A stretch of 64,000 bases of DNA, taken from NCBI RefSeq assembly GCF_003086695.1, contig NZ_CP025999.1, forward strand, positions 2,707,680 through 2,771,679, given 5' to 3'. A program made the position numbers and the translations under genes. Source of the DNA: Stenotrophomonas sp. SAU14A_NAIMI4_8 (GTDB lineage: Bacteria; Pseudomonadota; Gammaproteobacteria; Xanthomonadales; Xanthomonadaceae). Positions within the stretch are counted from its first letter, which is position 1. Each line of letters opens with the position of its first letter. Shown here piece by piece: positions 26,924 to 35,709 of the stretch. Under the pieces are notes generated by a model that saw nothing but the letters and a program-made list of their open reading frames with translations, did no database searches and was not told where the DNA came from.

Positions 26924-27276
26924 TCCACGGTAGCTGCAACAGGGGCCCGGCCCTTGCAGACCGGGGATCGGCCGAACTATAGCACCGGCCTGCCAGCGCA
27001 CTGTCGCGGCCGCCGGGCATCCACTTTGCCCGCCGTGGCGGCACGCGCGGGGCCCGATTGGCGCGCCCTTGCTGGACACGCCGTACACATGTATGAATGC
27101 CAGGCCCGTGTCCAGGACGGCGTTCGCCGATGCCATTGCAATGAAATCAACAGCTTGGATTTGCAACCGCGCCCGTTCATGGCCCCTGCCATCAGTTGGG
27201 GCGCGTCGGGGGTTGCACATAGGCGTGCCGGTGTTATAGTTGCATACAACACCAGTCACCTGAGACAGGGGGAACC
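26924..27276. other. 353-base gap holding divergent promoters
   Basis: No gene is supported here. It contains a perfect 10-bp palindrome CATTGCAATG (27134-27143) and, at its right end, the promoter and operator of the GntR-ABC operon (27213-27252). Open frames across this gap are extensions of the peroxidase frame or shadows. Confidence 0.55.
27213..27252 (+). promoter_or_regulatory. Promoter and GntR (YtrA-type) operator of the ABC operon
   Basis: TTGCAC (27213-27218), 16 bases, then TATAGT (27235-27240): a good sigma-70 promoter. Overlapping it, GTGTTATA-N6-TACAACAC (27231-27252) is an 8-bp inverted repeat with one mismatch. The repeat covers the -10 and start site, as expected for a repressor. 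The GntR regulator encoded 270 bases downstream is the likely ligand. Confidence 0.65.
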
Positions 27277-27519
27277 ATGAACATCCGGATGCGTCGCAGC
27301 CATACCGCTCCCGCGGTCACCGCTGTTTCAACCCTGTTCGTGCTGACGTGGCTGCTGCTGCCGGCACCGCCGGCAGAATCCTCCCCCTCCCCCGATTCCA
27401 CGCAGGACGCGATCTCCACCCCGGCAGGGACCGCCGAACCCTCCCCCCCGCGTCGGCTGCACAGCTCCCTGTCCATGCCGTATTTCTCGTTCGCACAGCC
27501 GCTGACCCCACGGAGCTGA
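27277..27519 (+). CDS. Small membrane or secreted protein leading the GntR-ABC operon
   Basis: An 80-residue protein preceded by a strong AGGGGG ribosome site. After a basic start (MNIRMRRSHTAPA) comes one hydrophobic stretch (VTAVSTLFVLTWLLLPAPP, about residues 14-32), then a Pro/Ser-rich tail. I do not recognise a family. The only gene between promoter and regulator, it ends two bases before the GntR ATG, so it belongs to the transcript. It could be a signal-anchored accessory peptide or a non-conserved leader. Support comes from ribosome site and position, not homology. Confidence 0.55.
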   Translation: MNIRMRRSHTAPAVTAVSTLFVLTWLLLPAPPAESSPSPDSTQDAISTPAGTAEPSPPRRLHSSLSMPYFSFAQPLTPRS

Positions 27520-27521
27520 CC

Positions 27522-27884
27522 ATGAGCGACATCCAGTGGAGCGACGGCGCTCCCATCTACCGCCAGCTGAAGGAGCGCGTGATTGCCATGATGCTCGACG
27601 GCATCCTGAAGCCGGGCGATGCCCTGCCCTCGGTCCGCCAGGTGGCGGCCGACTATCAACTGAACCCCATCACCGTTTCGCGCGCTTACCAGGAACTGGC
27701 CGATGAAGGCCTGGTGGAAAAGCGCCGCGGCTTGGGCATGTTCATGACCGAGCAGGCGGCCACGCAGCTGCGCAGCAGCGAGCGCGACCGCTTCCTCAAC
27801 GAAGAATGGCCGGCGGTCCTGGAGCGCATCCAGCGCCTGGGCCTGAGCCTGAACGAATTGCTGCCCCAGGGGAAATCCTCATGA
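27522..27884 (+). CDS. GntR-family regulator, YtrA subfamily
   Basis: A 120-residue repressor. The winged helix at about residues 10-75 reads PIYRQLKERVIAMMLDGILKPGDALPSVRQVAADYQLNPITVSRAYQELADEGLVEKRRGLGMFM, which is classic GntR. Only a short 45-residue tail follows, the mark of the YtrA subgroup, which regulates ABC transporters. Its ribosome site is GGAG and its stop overlaps the ATPase ATG (ATGA at 27881-27884). The palindrome at 27231-27252 is the expected target. In other bacteria such regulators respond to cell-wall-active peptides; the signal here is unknown. Confidence 0.92.
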   Translation: MSDIQWSDGAPIYRQLKERVIAMMLDGILKPGDALPSVRQVAADYQLNPITVSRAYQELADEGLVEKRRGLGMFMTEQAATQLRSSERDRFLNEEWPAVLERIQRLGLSLNELLPQGKSS

Positions 27885-28771
27885 ATGCCAGTGTCGTGAA
27901 CGTTGAATCCAGCCCAGCGGTGATTACCGCCAAGGGTCTGCGCAAGGCTTACAAGAACACCCTCGCCCTCGACAACACCACCTTCGACATCCCCGCCGGG
28001 CGCATCGTCGGCCTGATCGGCCCCAATGGCGCCGGCAAGACCACCGCGCTGAAGGCCATCCTGGGCCTGACCTCGGTGGAGGGCGAGCTGAGCGTGCTCG
28101 GCCGTGACCCGCGCCTGCACCGCGACGAGCTGATGAAGGAGATCTGCTTCATCGCCGACGTGGCGGTGCTGCCGCGCTGGCTGCGCGTGCGCGAGGCCAT
28201 CGACTTCGTCGCCGGCGTGCATCCGCGCTTCGACCGCGCCCGCTGCGAACGCTTCCTGGCCAACACCAAACTGCAGCCCAAGCAGCGCGTGCGCGAGCTG
28301 TCCAAGGGCATGATCGTGCAGCTGCACCTGGCCCTGGTGATGGCCATCGACGCCCGCATCCTGGTGCTGGACGAGCCGACCCTGGGCCTGGACATCCTGT
28401 ACCGCAAGGAGTTCTACCAGCGCCTGCTGGAAGACTACTTCGACGAGCAGAAGACCATCATCGTCACCACCCACCAGGTGGAAGAGATCGAGCACATCCT
28501 CAGCGATGTGATGTTCATCCGTGACGGCCGCATCGTGCTCAGCGCCGAAATGGACGAAGTGGGCGAGCGTTATACCGAACTGCTGGTCGGCGCCGAACAG
28601 CTGGAAACCGCGCGCGCCCTCAAGCCGATCGACGAGCGCAGCCAGGCCTTCGGCAAGACCGTGCTGCTGTATGACGGCGTGCCGCGCAGCCAGCTTTCCA
28701 CCCTGGGCGAAACCCGCACTGCGGGCCTGGCCGATCTGTTCGTTGCTGTCATGAAGGGGACCTACGCATGA
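27881..28771 (+). CDS. ABC transporter ATP-binding protein
   Basis: A 296-residue cytoplasmic ATPase of the YtrB/CcmA-like export class. Walker A is G47-T54 (GPNGAGKT), the Q-loop region is near VEGELSVLG, the signature is LSKGM rather than LSGGQ, and Walker B is LVLDEPTLGLD (D164, E165) followed by the switch His in VTTHQVEEIE. The last 60 residues (ETARALKPIDERSQAFGKTVLLYD) form a regulatory tail. It is coupled by ATGA overlap both to the GntR gene and to the permease. The cargo is unknown. Confidence 0.94.
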   Translation: MNASVVNVESSPAVITAKGLRKAYKNTLALDNTTFDIPAGRIVGLIGPNGAGKTTALKAILGLTSVEGELSVLGRDPRLHRDELMKEICFIADVAVLPRWLRVREAIDFVAGVHPRFDRARCERFLANTKLQPKQRVRELSKGMIVQLHLALVMAIDARILVLDEPTLGLDILYRKEFYQRLLEDYFDEQKTIIVTTHQVEEIEHILSDVMFIRDGRIVLSAEMDEVGERYTELLVGAEQLETARALKPIDERSQAFGKTVLLYDGVPRSQLSTLGETRTAGLADLFVAVMKGTYA

Positions 28772-29793
28772 ATGCCGTCAATCATCCGGTCAGCCCCGCA
28801 GGCACGCTGCGCTGGCTGCTCAAGCGCGAATACTGGGAAAACCGCGGTGGTTTCCTGTACGCCCCGGTTATCGCCGGCATTGTTTCGTTGCTGATGAGCG
28901 GCATCGGCATCGGCCTGGGCCTGTTCGCCCTGCATCGTGCCGCGCGCGATGGCGGCCTGCACATCGACGGCGAGGACGTGAACATCAACGGCCTGGATCT
29001 GGGCCTGTTGACCCGCCAGATCAGCGCAAAGGACATGGCGGACCTGGGCAACGGCCTGGACCTGACCCTCATCCTCAGCTCGACCTGGCCCTTCCTGGTA
29101 CTGGCCTTCGTGGTGTTCTTCTACTGCCTGGGTGCGCTGTACGACGATCGCCGCGACCGCAGCATCCTGTTCTGGAAGTCGCTGCCGCTGTCCGATACCC
29201 AGACCGTCCTGTCCAAGGTGCTCAGCGCACTGGTCGTGGCCCCGCTGGTAGCCACCCTGGCTGCCATCGCCACCATGTTCGGCTTCCTGCTGATCATCAG
29301 CCTGGTTGCGTTGACCCATGGCGGCAGCCCGACCACCCTGATCTGGGGGCCGGCCAGCCCGCTCACCCTGTCCGCCGGCCTGCTCGCGGCCATCCCCGTC
29401 TACGCGTTGTGGGCGCTGCCCACTGCCGGCTGGCTGCTGCTCTGCTCGGCCTGGGCCAAGAGCAAGCCGTTCCTGTGGGCAGTGATGCTGCCCCTGTTCG
29501 CCGGCATCATCGTCAGCACCACCAAGGTGATGCACCTGTTCGACATGAGCACCGGCTGGTTCTGGCAGCACATCGTCGGCCGCCTGCTGCTGGGCACCGT
29601 TCCAGGCGTGGATCTGCTGTATCGCCTTGGCGCCAGCGACGAACACAAGAGCCTGGATACGATCGTCTCGTTGATGAACCCTGCCCAGCAGTTGAAGTCG
29701 CTGGCGATGCCCGATCTATGGATCGGCGCGGCGTTCGGCGTGGCCTTCATCTTCATCGCCATCCGCCTGCGCAGGCGCGCTGGCGAAATCTGA
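28768..29793 (+). CDS. ABC transporter permease
   Basis: A 341-residue membrane protein that pairs with the ATPase above; its ATG overlaps the ATPase stop. It has about six to seven spans: FLYAPVIAGIVSLLMSGIGIGLGLF (about 30-54), FLVLAFVVFFYCLGALY (about 110-126), a pair around VVAPLVATLAAIATMFGFLLIISLVAL, LSAGLLAAIPVYALWALPTAGWLLL, KPFLWAVMLPLFAGIIV and a final IGAAFGVAFIFIAIRLRRRAG. The central sequence DDRRDRSILFWKSLPLSDTQTVLSKVLSA is typical of ABC-2 type permeases. A periplasmic loop holds the only charged stretch. Confidence 0.9.
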   Translation: MNAVNHPVSPAGTLRWLLKREYWENRGGFLYAPVIAGIVSLLMSGIGIGLGLFALHRAARDGGLHIDGEDVNINGLDLGLLTRQISAKDMADLGNGLDLTLILSSTWPFLVLAFVVFFYCLGALYDDRRDRSILFWKSLPLSDTQTVLSKVLSALVVAPLVATLAAIATMFGFLLIISLVALTHGGSPTTLIWGPASPLTLSAGLLAAIPVYALWALPTAGWLLLCSAWAKSKPFLWAVMLPLFAGIIVSTTKVMHLFDMSTGWFWQHIVGRLLLGTVPGVDLLYRLGASDEHKSLDTIVSLMNPAQQLKSLAMPDLWIGAAFGVAFIFIAIRLRRRAGEI

Positions 29794-29825
29794 CGCTCCC
29801 CTCTACCACTACTGGAGGCACCCAT

Positions 29826-30710
29826 ATGCGTACCCTGCTTGCCTGCTCTGCGTTGTTGCTGTTGCCGCTGTCGGCGCTGGCTGCCGATGCCCCGAACTGC
29901 AAGCATTCGGCGCCACGCGCGCTGAAGCTGGAAACGGCCGGGGTGAAAGCGGTGGTGTTCGAAGTGAACCAGCATGACCTGAAGGTCGTCGCCCGCAGTG
30001 GTGGCGGCCAGCTGGAAGGACGCGCCTGCGCCTCCACTGCCGACTGGCTGGACCAGCTGGTGCTGGACCAGCAGCGGGTGGGCGACAAGCTGGTGGTCAG
30101 CCTGCGCCGCGACGGCCGCTCGGCGCTGTCGCTGGGCAACAGCTACGCCTGGCTGGACATCGGCGGCAGCGTGCCGGACAACCTGCCGCTGCAGTTCAAG
30201 ATCGGCTCCGGCGATGGCAGCGTTGAGAACGCACAGTCGCTGAGCATGGACGTGGGCTCCGGCGATGGCCGTGCCCGCGGCACCCGCGGCAGCGTGCATG
30301 CCGCCGTCGGTTCGGGCGACCTGGACATCGACGGCGCCGGCTCGCTGGAGCTGCTGTCGCTGGGCTCGGGCGAAGTGAAGGCGCGCAACATCCGTGGCGA
30401 TGCCCGCACCGGCACCGTCGGCTCGGGCGATCTGGACCTGTTCGACGTGGGCGGCAGCGTGCGTCTGGAAACCGTGGGCTCGGGCGATATCGATTTCCAG
30501 CGGGTCAAGGGCGATGTCGAGGTGGGCGTGGTCGGCTCCGGCGATGTGGAGATCAGCGAGGTGGGCGGCAACGTCCGCGTGCGCAGCCACGGCTCGGGCG
30601 ACATCACCGTCAACGGCGCCCGCGGCAGCCTGACCGTGCAGCACAGCGGCAGTGGCGATGTGCGCCACCGCGATATCGGCGGCAGCGTCACCCTGCCGCG
30701 CGGCAAGTAA
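29826..30710 (+). CDS. Exported GSGD-repeat protein (DUF4097-like beta-helix)
   Basis: A 294-residue protein with a signal peptide (MRTLLACSALLLLPLSALA). After a globular first part with two Cys come nine repeats from residue 127 to near the end, each with GSG(D/E) every 17-19 residues, for example VGSGDLDIDGAG. This regular turn motif fits a right-handed or stacked beta-helix, as in the DUF4097/DUF2807 adhesin-head families. It follows the ABC permease by 32 bases with GGAGG at its start, so it is probably part of the operon. Similar proteins occur with envelope-stress ABC systems; its role is otherwise unknown. Confidence 0.85.
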   Translation: MRTLLACSALLLLPLSALAADAPNCKHSAPRALKLETAGVKAVVFEVNQHDLKVVARSGGGQLEGRACASTADWLDQLVLDQQRVGDKLVVSLRRDGRSALSLGNSYAWLDIGGSVPDNLPLQFKIGSGDGSVENAQSLSMDVGSGDGRARGTRGSVHAAVGSGDLDIDGAGSLELLSLGSGEVKARNIRGDARTGTVGSGDLDLFDVGGSVRLETVGSGDIDFQRVKGDVEVGVVGSGDVEISEVGGNVRVRSHGSGDITVNGARGSLTVQHSGSGDVRHRDIGGSVTLPRGK

Positions 30711-30740
30711 TTCCACCTCATTCAACGGAAGGGAACTGTC

Positions 30741-31355
30741 ATGAACCTGCTGCGCCTGCTGCCCGCTACCCTGCTGTGCCTGCCGCTGATGGCCTGCGGC
30801 GGCACGTCCCCATCGTCCACCACCGACAGCGCCGGCAAGACCGTGGCCGAGGCCAGCAGCACGGTGGGCAAGGAGATCAAGGACGCCACCGACAAGGCGC
30901 GCCGCGAGATCGCCCAGGGCAACATCAAGATTTCCGGCAAGGGCCAGGCCCGTGCCGAGATCACCCCGGACGGCCGCCTGCTGATCGGCGGCACCGAGTC
31001 GCCGACCAATGAAGCGCAGCGGCGCCAGCTGCAGGAATACCGCGGCCACATCGCCGGCATCGCCAGCGATGGCATGGACATCGGCATGGCCGGTGCGCGG
31101 CTGGGCGTTAATGCCGCCGGCGAAGCCCTGAAGGGCGTCTTCAGCGGTGACAGCGAGGGCATCGAAAAGCGCATCAACGACGAAGCGGCCAAGATCGAAG
31201 CCCAAGCCAAGCAGCTGTGCAACCGCCTGCCGGCGATGCTGGCCAGCCAGCAGGCGCTGGCACGCGACCTGCCGGCTTTCCAGCCCTACGCCACCATGGA
31301 CCAGAGCGACGTGGACGACTGCGGCAAGGACGACGTAGTCGTGCGCGCGCCCTGA
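30741..31355 (+). CDS. Putative lipoprotein, YggN/DUF2884-like
   Basis: A 204-residue protein, 30 bases after the GSGD-repeat gene. The lipobox is LPLMAC, so Cys19 or thereabouts is the lipidated residue. Residues 30-60 are a helical, charged region (GKTVAEASSTVGKEIKDATDKARREIAQG). The middle (ITPDGRLLIGGTESPTNEAQRRQLQEYRGHIAGI) resembles the DUF2884 family, and the rest is helical with two Cys (QLCNRLP, VDDCGKDD) that could form a disulfide. It is probably anchored in a periplasmic membrane leaflet. Its link to the ABC transporter is by position only. Confidence 0.75.
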   Translation: MNLLRLLPATLLCLPLMACGGTSPSSTTDSAGKTVAEASSTVGKEIKDATDKARREIAQGNIKISGKGQARAEITPDGRLLIGGTESPTNEAQRRQLQEYRGHIAGIASDGMDIGMAGARLGVNAAGEALKGVFSGDSEGIEKRINDEAAKIEAQAKQLCNRLPAMLASQQALARDLPAFQPYATMDQSDVDDCGKDDVVVRAP

Positions 31356-31453
31356 GACATTTCGTCGCACCCGGCCGGCAGCGCCCCCGCGTTGCCGGCC
31401 GCCGCGGCCGGGCGGGATTACACTAAGCACCCCGTTTGCCCCGATCGACCGCC

Positions 31454-31879
31454 ATGAAGAAGCTGTTTCTGCTGCTGACCGCCCTGCTCTGCCTGGGCCT
31501 GGCCGGCTGCGACCAGGAGTACCGCAACCACCGCGCCGAACGCGGCAAGCCGAAGATTTCGGTCAGCCAGACCATGGTGACCGTGCGCCGCCAGCCCGCG
31601 CCGAACATCATCATCCTGGCCGACGGCACGATGAAGATGGACGAGATTCAGATTCCGCTGGACGACACCCAGCGGCAGATGCTGCAGACCATGTTCGGCA
31701 AGCTGCAGGTGCTGCGCCAGAACACCCTGGTGGCCGCCCCGGCCGACCCCGACATGCAGCCGGTGAAGATCCAGCCGCCGGACGGGCTGGAGGTCATCCC
31801 CGCCAACCTGGTGCAGACCATCCCCGAATTCAAGGATTACACCGACACCTTCGGCAACATCGTCGCCGACCGTCGCTGA
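31454..31879 (+). CDS. Small lipoprotein, unknown
   Basis: A 141-residue protein with lipobox LGLAGC (MKKLFLLLTALLCLGLAGCDQEY). The mature part has no family I know. It contains basic and acidic strands (KISVSQTMVTVRRQPAPNIIILADGTMKMDEIQIPLDDTQRQML), plausibly beta-sheet, then a helical stretch (MLQTMFGKLQVLRQN). It lies 98 bases after the previous gene, with a strong terminator following at 31883-31910. It may be a separate transcription unit. Confidence 0.78.
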   Translation: MKKLFLLLTALLCLGLAGCDQEYRNHRAERGKPKISVSQTMVTVRRQPAPNIIILADGTMKMDEIQIPLDDTQRQMLQTMFGKLQVLRQNTLVAAPADPDMQPVKIQPPDGLEVIPANLVQTIPEFKDYTDTFGNIVADRR

Positions 31880-31882
31880 AAC

Positions 31883-31910
31883 GAAAAACGCCGCCCCAGG
31901 GCGGCGTTTC
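31883..31910. terminator. Terminator between the lipoprotein gene and fumC
   Basis: AAAACGCCGCCCC followed by AGGGCGGCGTTT: a GC stem with A- and T-rich ends. It serves the convergent lipoprotein gene (plus) and fumC (minus, stop at 31935). Confidence 0.75.
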
Positions 31911-31934
31911 CCGTTTACGTACGCAACCGGACGA

Positions 31935-33374
31935 TCAACCGCCGGCGCCACCACCACCGGCCTGGATGCCACCGGCGGTCAGCGCGGTCGGATCCAGCAG
32001 GCGGCGCAGCTCGGCCTCGGCCAGCCCGCTGTCTTCCAGCGCCACCTCCAGCACCGGGCGCTGTTCCTTGTAGGCGCGCTTGGCAATTGCCGCGGCCTTC
32101 TCATAGCCGATGATCGGGTTCAGCGCCGTCACCAGGATCGGGTTGCGGGCCAGCGCTTCGGCCACGCGGTCCTGGCGCACCTTCAGGCCGTCGATGGCAC
32201 TGTCGGCCAGCAGGGTGGACACATTGGCCAGCAGGCCGATGCCATCGAGCAGGTTCACTGCGATCAGCGGCAGGGTCACGTTCAACTGGAAGTTGCCGGT
32301 CTGCCCGGCCACGGTGATCGCGGTGTGGTGGCCGATCACCTGCGCGCAGGCCATCACGGTCGCTTCGGGAATGACCGGATTCACCTTGCCCGGCATGATC
32401 GAGCTGCCCGGCTGCAGCGCCGGCAGTTCGATCTCGCCCAGGCCGGCCAACGGGCCGGCATTCATCCAGCGCAGATCGTTGGCGATCTTGATCAGGGCCA
32501 CCGCCAGCGCATTGAGCTGACCGGACAGTTCCACCGCATCGTCCTGCGCGGCCAGCCCCTCGAACTTGTTGTCGGCGCTGTCGAACTTCGCCCCGGTCTG
32601 CTGCTTCAACGCCTTGGCCACCTGCGCGCCGAAGCGCGGATCGGCATTGATGCCGGTGCCGATGGCGGTACCGCCCAGCGGCAGGCGGCGCAGGCGCTTG
32701 AGGCTGTCGTCGATGCGCGCCTGGGCCGAGGCCAGCTGCGCCGACCACGCGCCGAACTCCTGCTCGAAGGTCAGCGGCATGGCATCCATCAGATGGGTGC
32801 GGCCGGTCTTGACCACCTTGCGCAGGCTGCGGCCCTTGCGATCGATCACCTTGCGCAGGTGCGCCAGCGCCGGCAGCAGGTGCTCCTGCGCGGCCAGCAC
32901 GGCCGAAACCCGCAGCGCGGTGGGAATCACATCGTTGGAGCTCTGGCCCTGGTTGACGTGGTCATTGGGGTGCACGCTGGCCTTGCCGGCCTTGCCGCCG
33001 CGATTGGCCAGGGTGGCGATGACCTCGTTGGCGTTCATGTTCGAGGACGTGCCCGAACCGGTCTGGTAGACGTCGATCGGGAAATGCGCGTCCCAGTCAC
33101 CACGGGCCACCTCGGCCGCGGCCGACTGGATGGCCTTCGCCACGCCCTTGGGCAGATGGCCCAGGTCGGCATTGACGCCGGCGGCGGCGCCCTTCACCAG
33201 GCCCAGGGCACGAATGAAGCCGCGCGGCATGCGCTGGCCCGACACCGGGAAGTTCTGCACCGCGCGCTGGGTCTGCGCGCCCCACAGGGCGTCGGCAGGT
33301 ACCTGCAGTTCACCCATGCTGTCATGTTCAACACGGAACCCGGCGGTTCCACCCTTGCTTGCAGCTTTGCTCAT
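31935..33374 (-). CDS. fumC: Class II fumarate hydratase
   Basis: A 479-residue iron-free, heat-stable fumarase that hydrates fumarate to malate in the TCA cycle. The family signature GSSIMPGKVNPVIPE is present, with GSGTSSNMNANEV and GRTHLMDAMP upstream. Its start at 33374 (MSKAASKGGTAGFRVEHDSMGELQVP) carries a longer amino terminus than usual. The end is an odd Gly-rich tail (GGIQAGGGGAGG). It diverges from purB, a member of the same lyase superfamily. The window also encodes an unrelated class I fumarase, so redundancy under iron or oxidative stress is likely. Confidence 0.95.
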   Translation of the reverse strand: MSKAASKGGTAGFRVEHDSMGELQVPADALWGAQTQRAVQNFPVSGQRMPRGFIRALGLVKGAAAGVNADLGHLPKGVAKAIQSAAAEVARGDWDAHFPIDVYQTGSGTSSNMNANEVIATLANRGGKAGKASVHPNDHVNQGQSSNDVIPTALRVSAVLAAQEHLLPALAHLRKVIDRKGRSLRKVVKTGRTHLMDAMPLTFEQEFGAWSAQLASAQARIDDSLKRLRRLPLGGTAIGTGINADPRFGAQVAKALKQQTGAKFDSADNKFEGLAAQDDAVELSGQLNALAVALIKIANDLRWMNAGPLAGLGEIELPALQPGSSIMPGKVNPVIPEATVMACAQVIGHHTAITVAGQTGNFQLNVTLPLIAVNLLDGIGLLANVSTLLADSAIDGLKVRQDRVAEALARNPILVTALNPIIGYEKAAAIAKRAYKEQRPVLEVALEDSGLAEAELRRLLDPTALTAGGIQAGGGGAGG

Positions 33375-35031
<1,657 letters not shown>

Positions 35032-35123
35032 GGGTTTCCTTTGCGGCGGCGGCCGCGGGCGCTGCCTGCGGCAGGCAACTGCAACTGCAACTGCGATCCG
35101 GGCTCTGGGTTGCTGCGAGCTGG

Positions 35124-35225
35124 GTGGGGCGGGTTGGGTTCGCGGGACACGCCGTGAATCCATCCATGGAGGCTCGTAGGCGCCATCCATGGCGCCTGCG
35201 GTCCCGCGAACCCAACCCGCCCCAC
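35124..35225. repeat. Large palindrome with perfect 25-base arms
   Basis: The arms are 35124-35148 and 35201-35225, exact reverse complements of 25 bases, rich in GGGTTGGG on the left. The interior holds ACGCCGTGAATCCATCCATG and a SMAG-like element (35176-35195, GTAG then GCGCCAT...ATGGCGC). Its interior resembles that of the 35461-35540 palindrome read in reverse. Confidence 0.85.
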
Positions 35226-35462
35226 CCCTGACAGTTTCCCGGTGACGGATGGGTAGATCCACGCCATGCGTGGATGACGTTGTCGGGACGGAATTTGAAA
35301 GAGGGACGCGGCTTCGCCGCGTCCCTCTTTGTTTTGGGCGCCCGCACATTCCCGACAATGGTAGATCCACGCCATGCGTGGATGACGTTGCGGGGAGAAA
35401 GCTCCATCCACGCATGGCGTGGATCTACTGGCGTGGCGGGCCGCGCAGGAAACTGTCAGGGG
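35225..35462. repeat. 15-base inverted repeat framing a SMAG cluster
   Basis: Arms CCCCTGACAGTTTCC (35225-35239) and its exact complement (35448-35462). The left arm starts on the last base of the previous palindrome, and the right arm runs into the next one. Inside are SMAG elements 35253-35275 and 35361-35383 (plus) and 35406-35428 (minus), all with ATCCACGC arms. A 9-bp repeat TTGTCGGGA (35280-35288 with 35350-35358) surrounds the hairpin at 35298-35330. Confidence 0.8.
35298..35330. terminator. Strong symmetric hairpin, terminator-like
   Basis: A perfect 15-bp stem (AAAGAGGGACGCGGC, loop TTC) bounded by A- and T-runs and followed by GTTTT. It would work as a bidirectional intrinsic terminator and is the first one downstream of purB, 267 bases away. 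Confidence 0.7.
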
Positions 35463-35540
35463 CCGGGCGGGTGGGCTGCGCGCGGCCAAGCCCCCATGGA
35501 CGGGTTAACGGCGTCCCCCGCGCAGCCCACCCGCCCGGCC
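35461..35540. repeat. Large palindrome with perfect 22-base arms
   Basis: Arms 35461-35482 and 35519-35540 are exact reverse complements of 22 bases (starting GGCCGGGCGGGTGGG). The interior, read on the minus strand (GACGCCGTTAACCCGTCCATG), aligns with the interior of the 35124-35225 palindrome although the arms differ. Confidence 0.8.
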
Positions 35541-35709
35541 AAGCGCGGCTTTTGCCGGTGAATCCAGACCCCGCCACGAGGGGCTTCGCCGTTGGCCGGA
35601 ACCCCGCGACAAACCATCGCACGTGCGCAATCCCAGCGAACGGCGGACAATGGAGACCTTGGCGGCCCGCCGCGCCGCCCCTCCCGCATTCCGCTGCAAG
35701 GATTCCCCC

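Larger units (their letters stand above)
35032..35709. other. 678-base gene-free block of nested palindromes
   Basis: No real gene lies here, although long open frames cross it on both strands because of the GC-rich palindromes. It holds three perfect large inverted repeats (35124-35225, 35225-35462, 35461-35540), four SMAG elements and a strong hairpin at 35298-35330. These are given separately. Confidence 0.75.
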
